This document shows positions 62,124 to 64,000 of a stretch of DNA of 64,000 nt, in pieces. Numbering within the stretch: the first letter of the stretch is position 1; every line of letters starts with the position of its first letter. The stretch covers positions 1 through 64,000 of the forward strand of contig JABHBL010000039.1 of assembly GCA_018673925.1 (NCBI GenBank), given 5' to 3'. The notes under the pieces were generated by a model. That model made no database searches, was not told the DNA's origin, and was given only the letters and a program-made list of their open reading frames with translations. The DNA comes from Fidelibacterota bacterium. GTDB taxonomy: Bacteria; Fidelibacterota; UBA8477; JABMPR01. A program made the position numbers and the translations under genes.

Positions 62124-63509
62124 TCAGGGCTGCATCAGAGTCTCAATCTCTTGAATAGTTTTAGGTATAGACTGACTCAAAACACGGTGTCCCTTTGGTG
62201 TTACCAGCACATCATCCTCGATACGGACACCTATATTCCACCACTTCTGATCCACATCTTCAGACTCAATAATATAGATTCCTGGTTCGACGGTGAGAAC
62301 CATCCCGGGTTTTAGTATGTGAGGTTTGCCATCATCTCCGACCCAACCACCGGCATCATGGACATCTAAACCCAGCCAGTGTGAGGTACCGTGCATGAAA
62401 AATTTACGATATGCCTTTTCCTGAATCAGATCGGTTGGATCTCCTTCGAGCAAACCCAGATCAACGAGTCCAGATGTAATTACCTCAATTGCTCTTTCAT
62501 GTGGGATACGCCAGGAAGTTCCTGGTTTAACCAATTCAATAGCTGCGTACTGCGCATCAAGGACGAGTTGATAGATAGCGCTTTGCTCGGAGCTGAATTT
62601 TCCGGAGATAGGTACAGTCCGGCTGATATCAGCTGAATAATAATTCCACTCGGCGCCTATGTCCATTAGCAACAGATCTCCAGCAAGGAGGGTGCCGTGA
62701 TTGTCTTCATAATGTAGGTAGGTAGCATTTTTACCAGCCCCGACAATGGAGGGAAATCCCATACGCTCGGCTCCACGCCTTGCGAAGCCATATTCGATGG
62801 CGGCTTGCACCTCATACTCAAAGCTCAAACCTGGAATCAATGGTAATACTTCCTCCAGGGATTGATGAGTCACATCAATGGCTTTTTGCAAAGCATTAAT
62901 TTCATGGTCTGATTTGATCAGGCGATATGATTTAAGAAGCGATGATGCTTCCTGAACAATGCTGGGACGACTCCGGATGGATTTAAAATTTTCCTCAAAC
63001 TCATGTTCAAAAACTAAGTCGCTGCCGTGTGAAATGACCAATCGCTCGTAGCCTTTGATAAGTTTTCCCAAATGGGTGTAAAAGTCCCCATAATCATAGG
63101 CTTGATCGATGCCAGGTAGCACCATGGCCTCATCAATACCAGCTTTGGGACCCGTCCAAACCTCCCTTTTTGGGATTCGAGGCAACACAAACATAGAAAC
63201 CTCTTCGCCATTCTCTGAGTTTTCTTGTGGTGTCAGGAGCAATACGCCCTGCATTTGAGTCCAACCTGTCAAATAAAAGAAATCCGAGTCTTGTCTATAT
63301 GGAAATTCCACATCATGATTGCGTTGGTATTGGGGGGCAGTATGAAAGATTGCACAGGCGTCAAGTTCACGTAATTCTTCAAGAAAAACGGCTCTACGTC
63401 TGGCAAATTCATCTGAGGGGAGATTCTCTTTTTTTGACATGCTGCTGGCTGTGGTTCCACACACCAGCACAAGGACAAGGGTAACAATTAATTTTATTTG
63501 AGGGAGCAT
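62124..63509 (-). CDS. pepP: Exported Xaa-Pro aminopeptidase (M24B)
   Basis: This protein of 461 residues has a signal peptide (M-L-P-Q-I-K-L-I-V-T-L) and an AMP_N domain (about 35-165; F-P-Y-R-Q-D-S-D-F-Y-Y-L-T-G). An M24 pita-bread domain (about 200-445) follows. Metal ligands are visible as D-I-G-A-E and the later A-D-I-S-R, H-W-L-G-L-D-V-H-D, V-E-P-G-I-Y and R-I-E-D-D. It removes N-terminal residues next to proline; the leader places it outside the cytoplasm, unusual for PepP. ATG 63509 has AAGGA seven bases upstream. A start 26 codons earlier lacks support. Confidence 0.93.
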   Translation of the reverse strand: MLPQIKLIVTLVLVLVCGTTASSMSKKENLPSDEFARRRAVFLEELRELDACAIFHTAPQYQRNHDVEFPYRQDSDFFYLTGWTQMQGVLLLTPQENSENGEEVSMFVLPRIPKREVWTGPKAGIDEAMVLPGIDQAYDYGDFYTHLGKLIKGYERLVISHGSDLVFEHEFEENFKSIRSRPSIVQEASSLLKSYRLIKSDHEINALQKAIDVTHQSLEEVLPLIPGLSFEYEVQAAIEYGFARRGAERMGFPSIVGAGKNATYLHYEDNHGTLLAGDLLLMDIGAEWNYYSADISRTVPISGKFSSEQSAIYQLVLDAQYAAIELVKPGTSWRIPHERAIEVITSGLVDLGLLEGDPTDLIQEKAYRKFFMHGTSHWLGLDVHDAGGWVGDDGKPHILKPGMVLTVEPGIYIIESEDVDQKWWNIGVRIEDDVLVTPKGHRVLSQSIPKTIQEIETLMQP

Positions 63510-63519
63510 GGAGATATCC

Positions 63520-64000
63520 TTATTCAATAATATGATATTGAGAACGAGCAACTTTAACTGGCACGGCGTTGAAATGCCACCATTCAATGGAGATGGACTG
63601 AAAGCCAGCCTGAGTCATCACATCTCGCAGGAGATGGCGGTGATCGAGTTGCTCCTGAGTCAGTTTCTTCTCTTTCAGGAAACGAGCTTCGTGACGTGGT
63701 TGGGCCAACTTGCCAAAATAGTCAAAAGCAGTACCCATATCCAGGGGGACTCCATCGTTGGTGGCAATGGTAAGATCTACTGCAGACCCAAAATTATGGA
63801 CTGATCCTCTATCAGGGTTTGCCACATAATCCTGGGATTTAGTATTTACCACCAGAGCCCACATTTTGCGTTGTATAGAGCGCGGGCGGGCACCATCGTA
63901 GATCAACAGGGTTAATTCAGGGTGTGATTTTTTGAGTGAGTCCTGGGCTTGTTTAAGCATGGCTGCAGCCTTAGGCTGGAGATAGCAATTTTCCAATTCA
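63520..64000 (-). CDS. D-Ala-D-Ala dipeptidase, VanX-like (M15D), 5' end outside the window
   Basis: Visible residues include G-A-R-P-R-S, S-V-H-N-F-G-S-A-V-D-L-T (His and Asp zinc ligands) and I-E-W-W-H-F (catalytic Glu and third ligand His). This is the VanX/DdpX set; the family ends near here. The reading frame remains open to base 64000, so the N-terminus and any signal peptide are missing from view. It ends ten bases before the PepP start, so the two are one operon. Peptidoglycan-derived D-Ala-D-Ala would be split for reuse, or for vancomycin-type resistance; the context suggests the former. Confidence 0.9.
   Translation of the reverse strand, partial: ELENCYLQPKAAAMLKQAQDSLKKSHPELTLLIYDGARPRSIQRKMWALVVNTKSQDYVANPDRGSVHNFGSAVDLTIATNDGVPLDMGTAFDYFGKLAQPRHEARFLKEKKLTQEQLDHRHLLRDVMTQAGFQSISIEWWHFNAVPVKVARSQYHIIE

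Noticed and set aside
1-64000. tRNA, rRNA, CRISPR or prophage signatures
   Set aside because: None seen: no repeat-spacer pattern, no cloverleaf-like conserved arms in the gaps and no phage structural genes.

Overview
The window comes from a Gram-negative bacterium of the FCB (Fibrobacteres-Chlorobi-Bacteroidetes) assemblage, most plausibly a Marinimicrobia-like or related lineage (inference). At least four secreted proteins end in the FlgD-like Ig-fold tail used as a type IX secretion (T9SS) sorting domain, recognisable by the P-N-P-F-N-P motif and a terminal K/R. There are also Omp/PorV-like barrels and many signal-peptide and lipoprotein precursors. Base composition looks uniform and moderate, a little under half G+C by eye. 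No rRNA, tRNA or CRISPR was seen.

Layout. The left edge cuts into an IS30-family transposase (1-40, minus), with its probable terminal repeat near 112-138. Next come a multi-PAS histidine kinase with its response regulator (356-3368), a second PAS kinase (3710-5164), a secreted propeller-type T9SS protein, a two-subunit periplasmic molybdenum hydroxylase, a secreted hydrolase-like protein, a lone receiver protein, a short TonB-C-terminal-domain protein and a BASS-family transporter (5169-12916). From 13351 to 31004 is a mixed region. It holds a small zinc-ribbon protein, a three-repeat T9SS protein, a DDAH-like enzyme, two tandem TolB-like/TPR membrane proteins, DUF2804, GreA and a class V aminotransferase-fold enzyme. 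It also holds two separate copies of an XRE regulator plus 4-TM membrane protein cassette, a 23-residue tandem-repeat protein, and GH97 and GH20 glycosidases. From 31176 to 38855 are a butyrate kinase, a lipoprotein hydrolase, an ICMT-like methyltransferase, an M55 D-aminopeptidase, a barrel-type surface protein and a PAP2 phosphatase.

The most unusual part is 39036-51359. Two large secreted proteins carry lamin-tail and OB-like domains. The second opens a tightly packed run of six genes: lamin-tail/OB protein, PorV-like barrel, helix-hairpin-helix outer-membrane protein, another barrel, a degenerate metallophosphatase fused to an EEP nuclease, and a lipoprotein EEP nuclease. These are the parts found in single-chain ExeM/Xds-type extracellular nucleases, here divided among separate genes. 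I propose a surface nucleic-acid binding and degradation system (inference).

The right third is conserved housekeeping on the minus strand. A very large two-component propeller kinase (51390-55016) lies downstream of the cluster yceD(DUF177)-rpmF-plsX-fabH-fabD-fabG-acpP-fabF-rnc (55264-62049), with a strong hairpin terminator/attenuator between acpP and fabF. The window ends with an exported Xaa-Pro aminopeptidase and a partial VanX-type D-Ala-D-Ala dipeptidase. Many genes in the window use TTG or GTG starts. Where an internal start had a clearly better Shine-Dalgarno sequence and signal peptide, I used it and said so.
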